Source: DATGZX01 sp035296965 (GTDB lineage Bacteria > Planctomycetota > Planctomycetia > Gemmatales > Gemmataceae). Taken from it: a DNA stretch of 19,475 bases. The first letter of the stretch is position 1, and the number at the start of each line of letters is the position of its first letter. A program made the translations under genes and the position numbers. The stretch is taken from contig DATGZX010000030.1 in NCBI GenBank assembly GCA_035296965.1, positions 1 through 19,475 on the forward strand. The letters run 5' to 3'. The notes under the pieces are model-generated. The model saw only the letters and a list, made by a program, of their open reading frames with translations, did not search any database and was not told the DNA's origin. This document shows positions 1-7,569 of the stretch, one piece after another.

Positions 1-140
1 GGACACGTGCCATATATAAGAACACCCTGGATACACCAACGGTGGGACCTACAAGACACTACGTTCGTTCCCCAGCAGGGGCGCGACCTGGGCAATACTC
101 TGCGCTGACTGCGCAGTCGAATACCACTGTGAACGCTTAC
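1..140. mobile_element. Probable end of an insertion sequence (IS66-like terminus)
   Basis: No gene is visible here. Read outward from position 140 on the minus strand the sequence begins GTAAGCGTTCACAG. IS66-family elements are known to begin with GTAA, often GTAAGCG, so this is compatible with one terminus of such an element running off the left edge. The TAA inside this terminus is the stop codon of the truncated methylase. The segment also contains a perfect 12-bp palindrome, GACTGCGCAGTC (107-118). The transposase lies outside the window, so the family assignment is inference only. A plain deletion or assembly junction is the alternative. Confidence 0.35.
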
Positions 141-1339
141 CGAACTTCGTTCATTCGTCCGGCTTTGGCCTCTGTGCGAATGTAGTCGAGTGTGATTGGT
201 GATTCGGAAAGCAGGCACCTCGCACCTGATCGGATGACGGTTCCTCGTTTTGGATCAAAACCGGTCGGCGGTGATCCAATCCGAACGGCGAAGCGATAAG
301 AAGTGCCTTTACTGATTTCAGGATATGCGAACGCCTGCCTTCCTTTCTTTGTAGATAACATGAAGGACCGAACTAGCGGTACATGCGTACCAGCACAAAC
401 AGGATTTGGACTAGCTACAGTTCGCGCCCAAAGCCACGCTATTACCGGTAATTCGTGCCCTACCTGTTCCTTCAGGTCAGGGCGCTCCTTGGCCATCGCG
501 GACGTGATCTTGACCTTGGGATATAGGTGGCCGATCCGCTTCTCGGCTTCATTGCGCATCCACTGGCCGTAGTAGCGAACGTCTTCGGCAAGCCCCTGCG
601 CGCCCTGCCAGACGACGGCAGCCTTCTCATTTGCCGATTTCTGCTGCCATTCCGGATTGACAGGTGGCCTGCCTGCGAATTTGGGCGGGATTTCGATGAG
701 AGCCTTCGTGATGAGCACTGGCACCGGGTTTAGGTCCGACGCATATGTCCGCAAGCCCAGGCGCTGCGCCTCCAGAGGAATCGACCCGCCTCCACAGAAC
801 GGATCGAGTACCGGCGGGGCATTCTCAGCCAGGAAGGCGTTGACTACGTCTGGCCGTGCCTTCATGAGCAGCATTTCCCATGCGGTGACACCGTGACCGG
901 AAACCGCCCCCTTCGGATGTTTTTTGCCCTTCCGATCGCCGAAGATGATCGTTTCTTTGGTGAATTCTCCCAGTTCAATCTTGTGGGAGGCAACGCACCG
1001 GGCGATCTCGGCACGGGCCGCGTTGATGACTCGGGCATTGTTGGAGTTCTCCCAAAGGACGAGTTCTTCGATCAGGTTGAAGAGTTCCGCCCGCTTGATG
1101 CCGGCGCGATCTTCGTCAACAGAACCGTCCGCTTTCTGGTAGACTGGGTCGCTGTCTGGATCATCGACGAGCGACGCAAACAATACCGCTCGGCATGCAG
1201 CAAGAGGACGCTGTGCCCACCATTTGTGCAGTGTGGTTGGATACCCGCCAGGAGCCTTTCGCTTACGGAGCGCAGACTCGTCGTTGATGGCCTTCAGCGG
1301 CAATGCGACTTCGATTAGTTTCTTGCGGTAGGTGAACAT
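137..1339 (-). CDS. DUF1156-type adenine-specific DNA methylase, 3'-truncated
   Basis: This is the N-terminal part (400 aa) of a DUF1156/COG1743 DNA methylase, a family whose members are usually about 900-1000 aa. Residues 1-60 carry the DUF1156 opening (KLIEVALPL, YPTTLHKWWAQRPL). The SAM-binding motif I, DPFCGGGS, is at 179-186, followed by SDLNPVP at 201-207. The DPPY-type catalytic motif lies further downstream in full-length relatives and is missing here. The reading frame ends soon after a conserved-looking KAGRM, where an IS-like terminus supplies TAA. The start ATG follows the darG stop by three bases (TAATAAATG), so translation is probably coupled. In intact systems such a methylase probably marks host DNA. 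This copy is most likely inactive unless the rest is supplied elsewhere. The protein family is confident; inactivity is inference. Confidence 0.87.
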   Translation of the reverse strand: MFTYRKKLIEVALPLKAINDESALRKRKAPGGYPTTLHKWWAQRPLAACRAVLFASLVDDPDSDPVYQKADGSVDEDRAGIKRAELFNLIEELVLWENSNNARVINAARAEIARCVASHKIELGEFTKETIIFGDRKGKKHPKGAVSGHGVTAWEMLLMKARPDVVNAFLAENAPPVLDPFCGGGSIPLEAQRLGLRTYASDLNPVPVLITKALIEIPPKFAGRPPVNPEWQQKSANEKAAVVWQGAQGLAEDVRYYGQWMRNEAEKRIGHLYPKVKITSAMAKERPDLKEQVGHELPVIAWLWARTVASPNPVCAGTHVPLVRSFMLSTKKGRQAFAYPEISKGTSYRFAVRIGSPPTGFDPKRGTVIRSGARCLLSESPITLDYIRTEAKAGRMNEVR

Positions 1340-1342
1340 TTA

Positions 1343-2392
1343 TTAGTTTCCACGGGCCGGCAGCCAGCTTTGATCCTGAAGGCGATTCCAGGCGATGCGA
1401 ATATGCTCCGGCTTAAACATGCGGCGTTTGCGATCATTCCACTGGTGGACAATCTGGATTGCTTCATTGGCTTCCCTTGCCGGAGGGGTATGGCGATTCG
1501 CGACCCAATGCACTGAGGAAATCAATTCCATTCCATAGGGCGTCTCAAAACCGTCGATGAGGTCAGCCACGCGGTCCAGGCGTAACTTAGAATCCTCGTG
1601 TTCAGCGATAAACGTTTCGGCTTCCTCGCTCGCGCCGGGGAGGAGTTCAATCTCCACGTCAGGCTCTTGTGTATCGCCATAGCCGCGGATGAAGTGCCCC
1701 TCTAAAGTCTCAAGGACCTTATTCAGGTTGTGCGCATAAGGTCCATAGAGGTGTGCAACATAATTCAGGCGTAGTGGTTCGCCAGACTCCTGCAGAAAGT
1801 AGGCGAGTTTTTGGATTTCAAGCAGGGTGAGACGGTACGCCATCTGCGCGTACAGGTGCATCAGCCGGATGAAAAGAGCGCGTGGTAGTGTCAGGGCCGG
1901 CCGCTTCGTGCCTACGGGCATGGCCTTGGCCTCAGGTGCACCGACAGGCTCGAATAGGGAAACTCGCACGTCAGGTAGTGCAGCGAAGGCGCTCTCAATC
2001 ATCGGTCGCACTGCCTGCCAATCCAGACCACCGAGGCCACAGCCGAGCGGCGGTACGGCAATAGAGGAGATGTTCAGCTTCCGGACCTCCTCGATCAGAG
2101 CCTTGAGACCGGAGTCGATGTCTTCGATCTTCGACTTCGCGCGCCACTTGCGTTTGGTGGGGAAGTTAAGGATGTATTTGGGGTTCACCATTGAGCCCGT
2201 GGAAAACACAAGCATCCGGCCGGGTTCAACTTCGCCTGCGCGGCAGGCCCGTTCATACGCCTTGTTGTTTTCTGGGAACGCCTTCTTGAATTGAAGGGCG
2301 ATACCTTTGCCCATGAAGCCTTCGCAATTGACCGTGTTGACGAGGGCCTCGGCATCAGTGTCGAGCAAGTTCCCTTTAGCGATGGTTATCAT
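1343..2392 (-). CDS. darG: DarG, macrodomain DNA ADP-ribosylglycohydrolase antitoxin
   Basis: This 349-aa protein has an N-terminal macrodomain (about 1-155) followed by a C-terminal domain of about 190 aa, the usual DarG architecture and length. The macrodomain shows GNLLD, then NTVNCEG (19-25), MGKGIALQFKKAFP, PTKRKW with Lys80, and the glycine-rich PPLGCGLGGLDW loop (114-125). As I recall, Asn22 and Lys80 coincide with functional residues of Thermus DarG. DarG removes ADP-ribose from thymidine in DNA, and its C-terminal half binds and blocks DarT. An upstream in-frame ATG at 2407 directly abuts the darT stop, but ATG 2392 has a GGAGGG ribosome site seven bases ahead and begins at the conserved MITIAKGNLL, so I prefer 2392. 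It follows darT and precedes the methylase in the same operon. Confidence 0.93.
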   Translation of the reverse strand: MITIAKGNLLDTDAEALVNTVNCEGFMGKGIALQFKKAFPENNKAYERACRAGEVEPGRMLVFSTGSMVNPKYILNFPTKRKWRAKSKIEDIDSGLKALIEEVRKLNISSIAVPPLGCGLGGLDWQAVRPMIESAFAALPDVRVSLFEPVGAPEAKAMPVGTKRPALTLPRALFIRLMHLYAQMAYRLTLLEIQKLAYFLQESGEPLRLNYVAHLYGPYAHNLNKVLETLEGHFIRGYGDTQEPDVEIELLPGASEEAETFIAEHEDSKLRLDRVADLIDGFETPYGMELISSVHWVANRHTPPAREANEAIQIVHQWNDRKRRMFKPEHIRIAWNRLQDQSWLPARGN

Positions 2393-2407
2393 GTCGGCTC
2401 CCTCCAT

Positions 2408-3052
2408 TTAGTAGTACCATTCCGGTCGAACATTTACGGGCCGCCGCACCTTCCCAGGAAAACCCGCAAGTTTTTGCTCGACCTCCTTCTTTACTGCCTT
2501 GTTGAGAACACCAATCTCTTCGATCAGGTCCCAAGCGCACTGCTGGTGGACAAGGAATTCAGCCTGCTTCCGTCGCTGGCGGTCCATGTCGTCTACCGTG
2601 TCTTTCCAAATCGTGGCGTAGACTGCGTCCCAGTCAACCTTGTCCAAGTCAGAGAGCTTGTCAAACCAATTGGTGAATCTGGCAATGCCGTGGCCATCCG
2701 AAAACACGAAGCCGGTTCCACTGCTGCGGACGGCTTGTGCCGTTGATACAAGGTAAATCAGCGGGTCTTGCCTTTCCGTGTAGCCGGTGACTCTGCCCGT
2801 GTGGAGTTGTAGGAGCATTGGAGATCTCGGTCCAAAGTAGAAGGCGACATAGTCGTGAATGACCCCGGCAGGCCCGCATGGAATTGGGGTAATCTGTCGT
2901 TGTCGCTGGATGTCCAGATTATGAATCGTCTTGTACACCAGCTTGTCCTTTGGCCTATGGTTCGGGGCATGGAGCGCTTCACGGCGCAAGCAGATTTCCA
3001 GGTTGCCAATGTGAAGAAAGCGAAATATCGGCGTTGGCTTTGGTAGATTCAT
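2408..3052 (-). CDS. darT: DarT, DNA ADP-ribosyltransferase toxin (DUF4433)
   Basis: This 214-aa protein has the normal length for DarT. The family transfers ADP-ribose from NAD+ to bases in single-stranded DNA in a sequence-specific way, blocking replication. Visible signatures are FLHIGNL (12-18) near the NAD site, Arg52 in QRQITPIPCG, and the DYVAFYFGPRSPML block (67-80). The QAEFLVH motif contains Glu165, the likely catalytic glutamate. All key residues appear intact, so it should be active. The start ATG overlaps the helicase stop codon (ATGA), so the toxin is translationally coupled to the helicase. darG follows directly. The pair can act in phage defence or plasmid addiction; its place between helicase and methylase genes suggests it was recruited into the defence operon. 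Confidence 0.94.
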   Translation of the reverse strand: MNLPKPTPIFRFLHIGNLEICLRREALHAPNHRPKDKLVYKTIHNLDIQRQRQITPIPCGPAGVIHDYVAFYFGPRSPMLLQLHTGRVTGYTERQDPLIYLVSTAQAVRSSGTGFVFSDGHGIARFTNWFDKLSDLDKVDWDAVYATIWKDTVDDMDRQRRKQAEFLVHQQCAWDLIEEIGVLNKAVKKEVEQKLAGFPGKVRRPVNVRPEWYY

Positions 3053-6000
3053 GCCGGCTCCTTTGCCTGGGCCAGCAAGGTGTCCAGCTCGTAATTAACG
3101 CTCGTGGCCCCGAAGTCCGGTTCGCGGACGAAGGGCTTGCGAATATGGCGCACCTCCACGTTCTGGCCGTCGATGATGCAAACGGCAAGAATGAATTCAT
3201 CCGGTTTATTCAGGCCCGTGAGAATCTCGTTCTTCGTGATGGTCACGGTCTTGGCGCCGCGCACGCGGCCCTTGACCTCGATGAAGCGAAGCAGCCCGGT
3301 GCCGGGAATCGCCGACTCGATGTCATAGCCCAGGTTCTGGTCGCTCACGTCACGCGGCACATTGCCTAGTTTGCGTTCTGCGTCCATGGCTGCCTGCATA
3401 GCCAGGCGCTCCGATTGCTCGGTGTCTTGGGCAAAAGTAGGTGGAACGGAGTCCCCCTTCCCTTGCAGTTTGCGAAGCAAGCCAGCTGGGACGATCAATG
3501 CTCCGCCCAGGACAACCGGCGGAAGCGGCGAGAGCTTGCGTTCCTGCTCCAGTTCGGTTAGCCGCTTTTGCAAGCGGGCTGTCAGGTCGTCAGCCCGCTG
3601 TCGGGCCAGGCCGGAATTCAGCTTGGCGTTGACCTTGCCGGCCAGCTCCTGATCCTTGAGCTGGGCGGCCCGGTGGTCCCAGTAGTTGATTTCCTTCGTC
3701 AGCCTGTCCTGTACGGCCGCCCTGGTCTTGTCGATCAGTTCTTCCTTGCGGTGGCGCACTTCGTCGAGGTGCTGTGGCACAAGATGAATCGCGGCATGTT
3801 CCATTGCCCGTGCTTCGAGGTCGTTGCGCATCCAGTCAGGTGACTGAAGACGCTGAATTGCGGCATTTTCGTCGGCAGCCGGGGGCCGGTAGTCGAGATA
3901 CGGGGCCGGCCCGGCGTTGGTGGTTTGGCCGTCCGCCTTCACTTCCACGAATTGCAGCCGTTTCGACACAATCCGGCGGTTGCCGGCCCGGTCAGTGCGG
4001 GCGTCCTGGATGCCGTGTTCCAGGTACAGCAATGCACGGGGCTGGTCGCCTTCGTCAGTGTCGTCGATGAGGATGGCGCCGCGCTTGAGGAGGTCGCGAT
4101 GTCGCTCGATGATGATGTCCAGCGTTGCGTCGAGAAGCGGGTGGCCGGGGCAGACAAACCCGGCCAGTGGCTTGCCGGGTACACTAATGAGGCTTTTCTC
4201 GAAGGTAATGCGTTCATATCGCTGCAAGACTGCCTCGCCCCGGCCGATTTCGCGGTCGCGATTTCGGATGACGGCTGGGACGTGTTTCACTTCGTAGCGC
4301 TTGGGCTCCCGTTCGTGGATGGTGCCGCCCAGCAGCTTGAAGGCTTCCATAAAAAAGGACGCGATGAAATGCGGCTGGAGACGGCGTGCGTCGGCGCGTT
4401 CCATATCCTCGCGAATCTGCCGGACTTTGGTCACGTCCATCGAATCGTGCGTGAGGGCGCGGCTTTCAACCAGTTCACGGAGGTGCTCGCGGTCGAGTGC
4501 CTTGTCTACGACCTGAAACAGGCGGGCCTTCACTTCGGGCTTGTCTCCGTAGCGGATGGCATCCAGCAGAAGATCACGGAGCGGCCTATCCTCAAAGGTC
4601 AGCTGTCCGAGCACATCGAATACTTGCCCGCCAAGGGCCTTTCGCTCCTCGTCGAGCTTTTCCAGCAGGCGGAAATATACCTCGCCTTCGCGGGTGTCCT
4701 TGGCGACAAGGTTCCACAGGTGGCAAACCTCGGTCTGGCCGATGCGGTGAATACGGCCGAAGCGCTGCTCCAGGCGGTTTGGGTTCCAGGGCAGGTCGTA
4801 ATTCACCATCAGGTGCGCGCGCTGAAGGTTGATGCCCTCTCCGGCGGCGTCCGTGGCGACAAGGATTTCGACTTCCTTGTCGTGAGTGAACGACTCCTGA
4901 GCCTTGCGGCGGTCTTCGCGGCCGATACCCCCGTGAATGATGACAATAGCTTCGGGCTTCCCGACAAGAGCACGAATTCTTTCCGCGAGGTAATTCAAGG
5001 TGTCGCGGTGCTCGGTGAAGATGACCAGCTTGCGGCGGCTCCCTTCGGAATCGAACATGGCGGAGTTGTTCTGCAGAAGCCGGGAAAGTTCGTCCCACTT
5101 TCGGTCGGTGGCAGACTGACGGACACGCAGGGCCGCGCGCTCCAGATCTTGCAGTTGAGCAATTTCGGCCTGCAGCTCGGTGATGGTGCGGGCGGCGGAT
5201 GCCTGGTCCACGACGCGCTCTTCGGTTTCTTCGATCTCCGTGTCCGGCGCGTCATCCAGGTCTTCGAGGTCGTCCTGGGTGAGAACTGGAAGCCCGGCGT
5301 TGAGATCAACAGCGACTTCCGCACCGCGCTTGAGCAATTGCTCCTCGCGGAGTCTCTTTTCAAGCCGTTCGCGGCGGCGGCGCAACGATTGGTAGATCGC
5401 TTCCGGCGAGGACGCGAGCCGGCGTTGCAGGATTGTCAGGGCGAACCCAACGGTGCCCTTGCGGCCATCGTTTTCGAGGGCCTCGGCCCTGTTGAATTCC
5501 TCGCGCACGTAGCCGGTCACCTCCTTGTACAGCTCGGCTTCCGCGTCGGAAAGGGCGTAGTTGACCGTGTATGCTCGCCGTTCTGGGAACAGGGGAGTGC
5601 CATCGAATTTGAGGAGGTGCTCCTTCACTAACCGGCGCATCATGTCCGATGCGTCAGCCAGGTGGACGCCATCGCGGAACTTGCCCTCGAAACGGTCCCC
5701 GTCGAGCAGGGCCATGAACAGCTGGAAGTCAGCCTCCTTGCCGTTGTGAGGCGTCGCAGTCAGCAGCAGGAAATGCCGCGTGAGCGTCGAGAGCAGTTGC
5801 CCCAGGCGGTAGCGCTTCGTGTATTTGACTTCGTTGCCGAAGTACGTGGCACTCAGCTTGTGGGCCTCGTCGCAGACAATGAGGTCCCAATCGGTTTGCC
5901 GGAGCTTTGATTGCACGTCCTCGTTGCGGCTGAGCTTGTCGAGCCGGCAGATGGCCAGAGGATTTTCGGAGAACCAATTGCCGGTTCGTGCGGCCTCCAG

Positions 6001-6558
6001 GGCATCGTTCGTCATGATCTCGAACGGCAGGTGGAACCGGCGGTCCATTTCGTCCTGCCACTGCTCGACCAAATTGCCGGGGCAGACGATCAGGCAGCGC
6101 TGCAGGTCGCCGCGGGCACTCAGCTCCTTGGTGAGCAAGCCGGTCATGATGGTTTTGCCTGCTCCTGGATCGTCGGCAAGCAGAAAGCGGAGCGGTTGCC
6201 TGGACAGCATCTCGCCGTAAACGGCGGTGATCTGGTGCGGCAGGGGATCGACAAGGGAGGTGTGGACAGCCAGAAGCGGATCGAAAAGGTACGCCAGGCG
6301 GATGCGGTTGGCTTCCGACAGGAGGCGGAAGAGCCCGCCGTCACCATCGAAGCTCCACGGCCGTCCACCGGCGGCGATTTCCAGCGTGGCCTCGCGATCC
6401 CGGTAGAGCAACTCGTTGCCCAGGCGGCCTGAAGTGTCCTTGTACGTCACTTCGATGGCAACGGTGCCGATCCAACGCACGTCGCTGATCGTCACCAGCC
6501 CTTCGGGCAGGATGCCTTTAACTGCTGCGCCACGAGTGATCTCTTCCAAGGTTGCCAT
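3049..6558 (-). CDS. SNF2-family helicase with C-terminal DUF3883-like domain
   Basis: This 1169-aa superfamily 2 helicase is probably DNA-acting. Motif I is DDPGAGKT (129-136), motif II is DEAH (230-233), and motif III is LTATPHN. Motif V is ATDAAGEGINLQ (568-579) and motif VI is QRFGRIHRIGQ (598-608). A charged coiled-coil-like insert lies at about 395-490. The last 100 residues resemble DUF3883: NLGYDIES then FIEVKGR (about 1076-1098), a D...ExK pattern reminiscent of PD-(D/E)XK nucleases. Proteins of this type accompany DUF1156 methylases in defence loci (DrmD of class 1 DISARM, or the Hma helicase; exact assignment uncertain). It starts 19 bases after the HTH gene, has a GAGAGACAG ribosome site, and its stop overlaps the darT start. 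No frameshift was seen. Confidence 0.92.
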   Translation of the reverse strand: MATLEEITRGAAVKGILPEGLVTISDVRWIGTVAIEVTYKDTSGRLGNELLYRDREATLEIAAGGRPWSFDGDGGLFRLLSEANRIRLAYLFDPLLAVHTSLVDPLPHQITAVYGEMLSRQPLRFLLADDPGAGKTIMTGLLTKELSARGDLQRCLIVCPGNLVEQWQDEMDRRFHLPFEIMTNDALEAARTGNWFSENPLAICRLDKLSRNEDVQSKLRQTDWDLIVCDEAHKLSATYFGNEVKYTKRYRLGQLLSTLTRHFLLLTATPHNGKEADFQLFMALLDGDRFEGKFRDGVHLADASDMMRRLVKEHLLKFDGTPLFPERRAYTVNYALSDAEAELYKEVTGYVREEFNRAEALENDGRKGTVGFALTILQRRLASSPEAIYQSLRRRRERLEKRLREEQLLKRGAEVAVDLNAGLPVLTQDDLEDLDDAPDTEIEETEERVVDQASAARTITELQAEIAQLQDLERAALRVRQSATDRKWDELSRLLQNNSAMFDSEGSRRKLVIFTEHRDTLNYLAERIRALVGKPEAIVIIHGGIGREDRRKAQESFTHDKEVEILVATDAAGEGINLQRAHLMVNYDLPWNPNRLEQRFGRIHRIGQTEVCHLWNLVAKDTREGEVYFRLLEKLDEERKALGGQVFDVLGQLTFEDRPLRDLLLDAIRYGDKPEVKARLFQVVDKALDREHLRELVESRALTHDSMDVTKVRQIREDMERADARRLQPHFIASFFMEAFKLLGGTIHEREPKRYEVKHVPAVIRNRDREIGRGEAVLQRYERITFEKSLISVPGKPLAGFVCPGHPLLDATLDIIIERHRDLLKRGAILIDDTDEGDQPRALLYLEHGIQDARTDRAGNRRIVSKRLQFVEVKADGQTTNAGPAPYLDYRPPAADENAAIQRLQSPDWMRNDLEARAMEHAAIHLVPQHLDEVRHRKEELIDKTRAAVQDRLTKEINYWDHRAAQLKDQELAGKVNAKLNSGLARQRADDLTARLQKRLTELEQERKLSPLPPVVLGGALIVPAGLLRKLQGKGDSVPPTFAQDTEQSERLAMQAAMDAERKLGNVPRDVSDQNLGYDIESAIPGTGLLRFIEVKGRVRGAKTVTITKNEILTGLNKPDEFILAVCIIDGQNVEVRHIRKPFVREPDFGATSVNYELDTLLAQAKEPA

Positions 6559-6577
6559 CTGTCTCTCATTTGCAATG

Positions 6578-6844
6578 TCAGCTGGTTGCTTGAGCGAAGG
6601 GACCTGATATTGGCTTCGGGTTTCCGGCTGTTTTGCGTGCGAGCACGTACCGCCATTCCCTCGCCTGCCTTTCTGCCCTGATGTCGTATCCCCTCTCCCG
6701 CAATGCAGTTACGTAGCGGGATACGGTCGGGATGGAAACGCCCAGCCGTTCGGCAAGCTTCGGCGTCGAGTACCGACCGGTGCGGATCAGACGCACGACG
6801 GTGCCTAGCCTCTGTTCAATCTCCAAGGATCGCTGGTAAAGCAT
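6578..6844 (-). CDS. Small helix-turn-helix regulator (DeoR/HTH_11-like)
   Basis: This 88-aa protein is essentially one winged-helix DNA-binding domain. IEQRLGTVVRLIRTGRYSTP leads into a clear HTH, KLAERLGVSIPTVSRYVTALRERGYDI (about 31-57), followed by a basic tail. It lacks the effector domain of full-length DeoR/YafY regulators. ATG 6844 is chosen because a perfect AGGAGG (6849-6854) precedes it; a longer GTG start at 6865 would place this ribosome site inside the gene. It is the first gene of the defence operon, downstream of a good promoter whose -10 overlaps an inverted repeat. Autorepression, and thereby control of the whole helicase-darTG-methylase transcript, is the natural inference. 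Similar small regulators often precede defence operons. Confidence 0.78.
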   Translation of the reverse strand: MLYQRSLEIEQRLGTVVRLIRTGRYSTPKLAERLGVSIPTVSRYVTALRERGYDIRAERQAREWRYVLARKTAGNPKPISGPFAQATS

Positions 6845-6870
6845 GAATCCTCCTGGATTTACCACTGCTT

Positions 6871-6899
6871 TGCCTATCGACCAGTGATAGACTTGTCAA
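6871..6899 (-). promoter_or_regulatory. Promoter of the defence operon with overlapping operator
   Basis: On the minus strand a perfect -35 TTGACA (6894-6899) is followed after 17 bases by a -10-like TAGGCA (6871-6876). An inverted repeat, CTATC-7-GATAG (6874-6890), covers the spacer and reaches into the -10. Transcription would begin near 6864, about 20 bases before the HTH start codon. The HTH protein is the obvious candidate to bind here; binding is inferred. Confidence 0.6.
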
Positions 6900-7110
6900 G
6901 TAGGATGGTAGAAATTCGTTCAGGCTGATCGAAGTGCGAGAGAAAAAAAGGCCGATGGGAAGCTCGCAGAGATGTGAAAGTGATGCTCGGCTGGGTAGGC
7001 TGCCCCCTGCCCCCGAAACGCCCCTGCTGATCGTTAGCAAGGCGATTCTGGCGGGGATGTTTTTCTAACCTTCCTTCTTCATCCAACAAATCTATCCACT
7101 GTTGCGTGCT

Positions 7111-7160
7111 GATAAACTATCGGTAAGTAAGATATAGGTATTCTTACTATATAGGTTTGT
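7111..7160. other. AT-rich segment of the origin with direct repeats
   Basis: This 50-bp stretch is strikingly AT-rich against GC-rich surroundings. It contains ATATAGGT twice (7132-7139 and 7149-7156), 17 bp apart, immediately beside the first iteron. An inverted half-iteron, CGGTAAGT, lies at 7121-7128. This is the expected look of a DNA-unwinding element in an iteron origin. Confidence 0.5.
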
Positions 7161-7569
7161 GCGACCAACTTACCGCTCTGCAATCCGCAGTTTCCTGTTC
7201 ATGCCGCGACCAAGTTACCGAACAGGCCGCGACCAAGTTACCGTGAATAACCTGTCAAATCCTGCCAGTTATCCACAGAAAGACCGCGACTAACTTACCG
7301 TAGCTGCTCACGGTATTTCAAAAGCTTAGCCGTCCCCTCCTCCCCTTGCTTCCGTCTCTCCACAACGCGAGAACCCTGAACTTCGCATGATCCGGCGCGC
7401 GACCATCTTACCGTGGATACTTCAAGACGGAGACGGGAGCGACTAACTTACCGTGGCGGTCTCACCGTGAATCAATGGCTTATCGGACTCCTCGCCTTCC
7501 CTGCCCGCTTCGACTTTTTCTACAGCGGCTGCGGGCTGCGTTGTGGTGACGGGCGCGACCAACTTACCG
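7161..7569. repeat. RepA iterons (seven 15-bp direct repeats) forming oriV
   Basis: Seven copies of a 15-bp motif, GCGACCAACTTACCG with variants at positions 6, 8 and 9, run in the same direction: 7161-7175, 7206-7220, 7229-7243, 7286-7300, 7399-7413, 7439-7453 and 7555-7569. The last two lie in repA: one contains its stop codon and one encodes a GKLVA stretch. Spacing is irregular. The location directly downstream of repA, with a DnaA box and AT-rich region alongside, identifies the vegetative origin. An eighth copy is isolated at 10184-10198. Confidence 0.88.
7269..7277 (+). other. DnaA box
   Basis: TTATCCACA is a perfect consensus DnaA-binding site, lying between the third and fourth iterons. 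It implies that host DnaA helps open this origin. Confidence 0.75.

Noticed and set aside
3925..5631. Long open frame (568 codons) on the plus strand
   Set aside because: It lies wholly antisense to the helicase gene, whose motifs are clear. Its own translation shows no recognisable domains, and long antisense frames are common in GC-rich DNA.
6816..7089. Two minus-strand frames upstream of the HTH gene
   Set aside because: They run through the operon promoter and toward the origin, with no ribosome site or recognisable sequence.
7161..7569. Possible CRISPR-like array
   Set aside because: The repeats are only 15 bp with irregular spacing, beside repA, a DnaA box and an AT-rich element. They are iterons.
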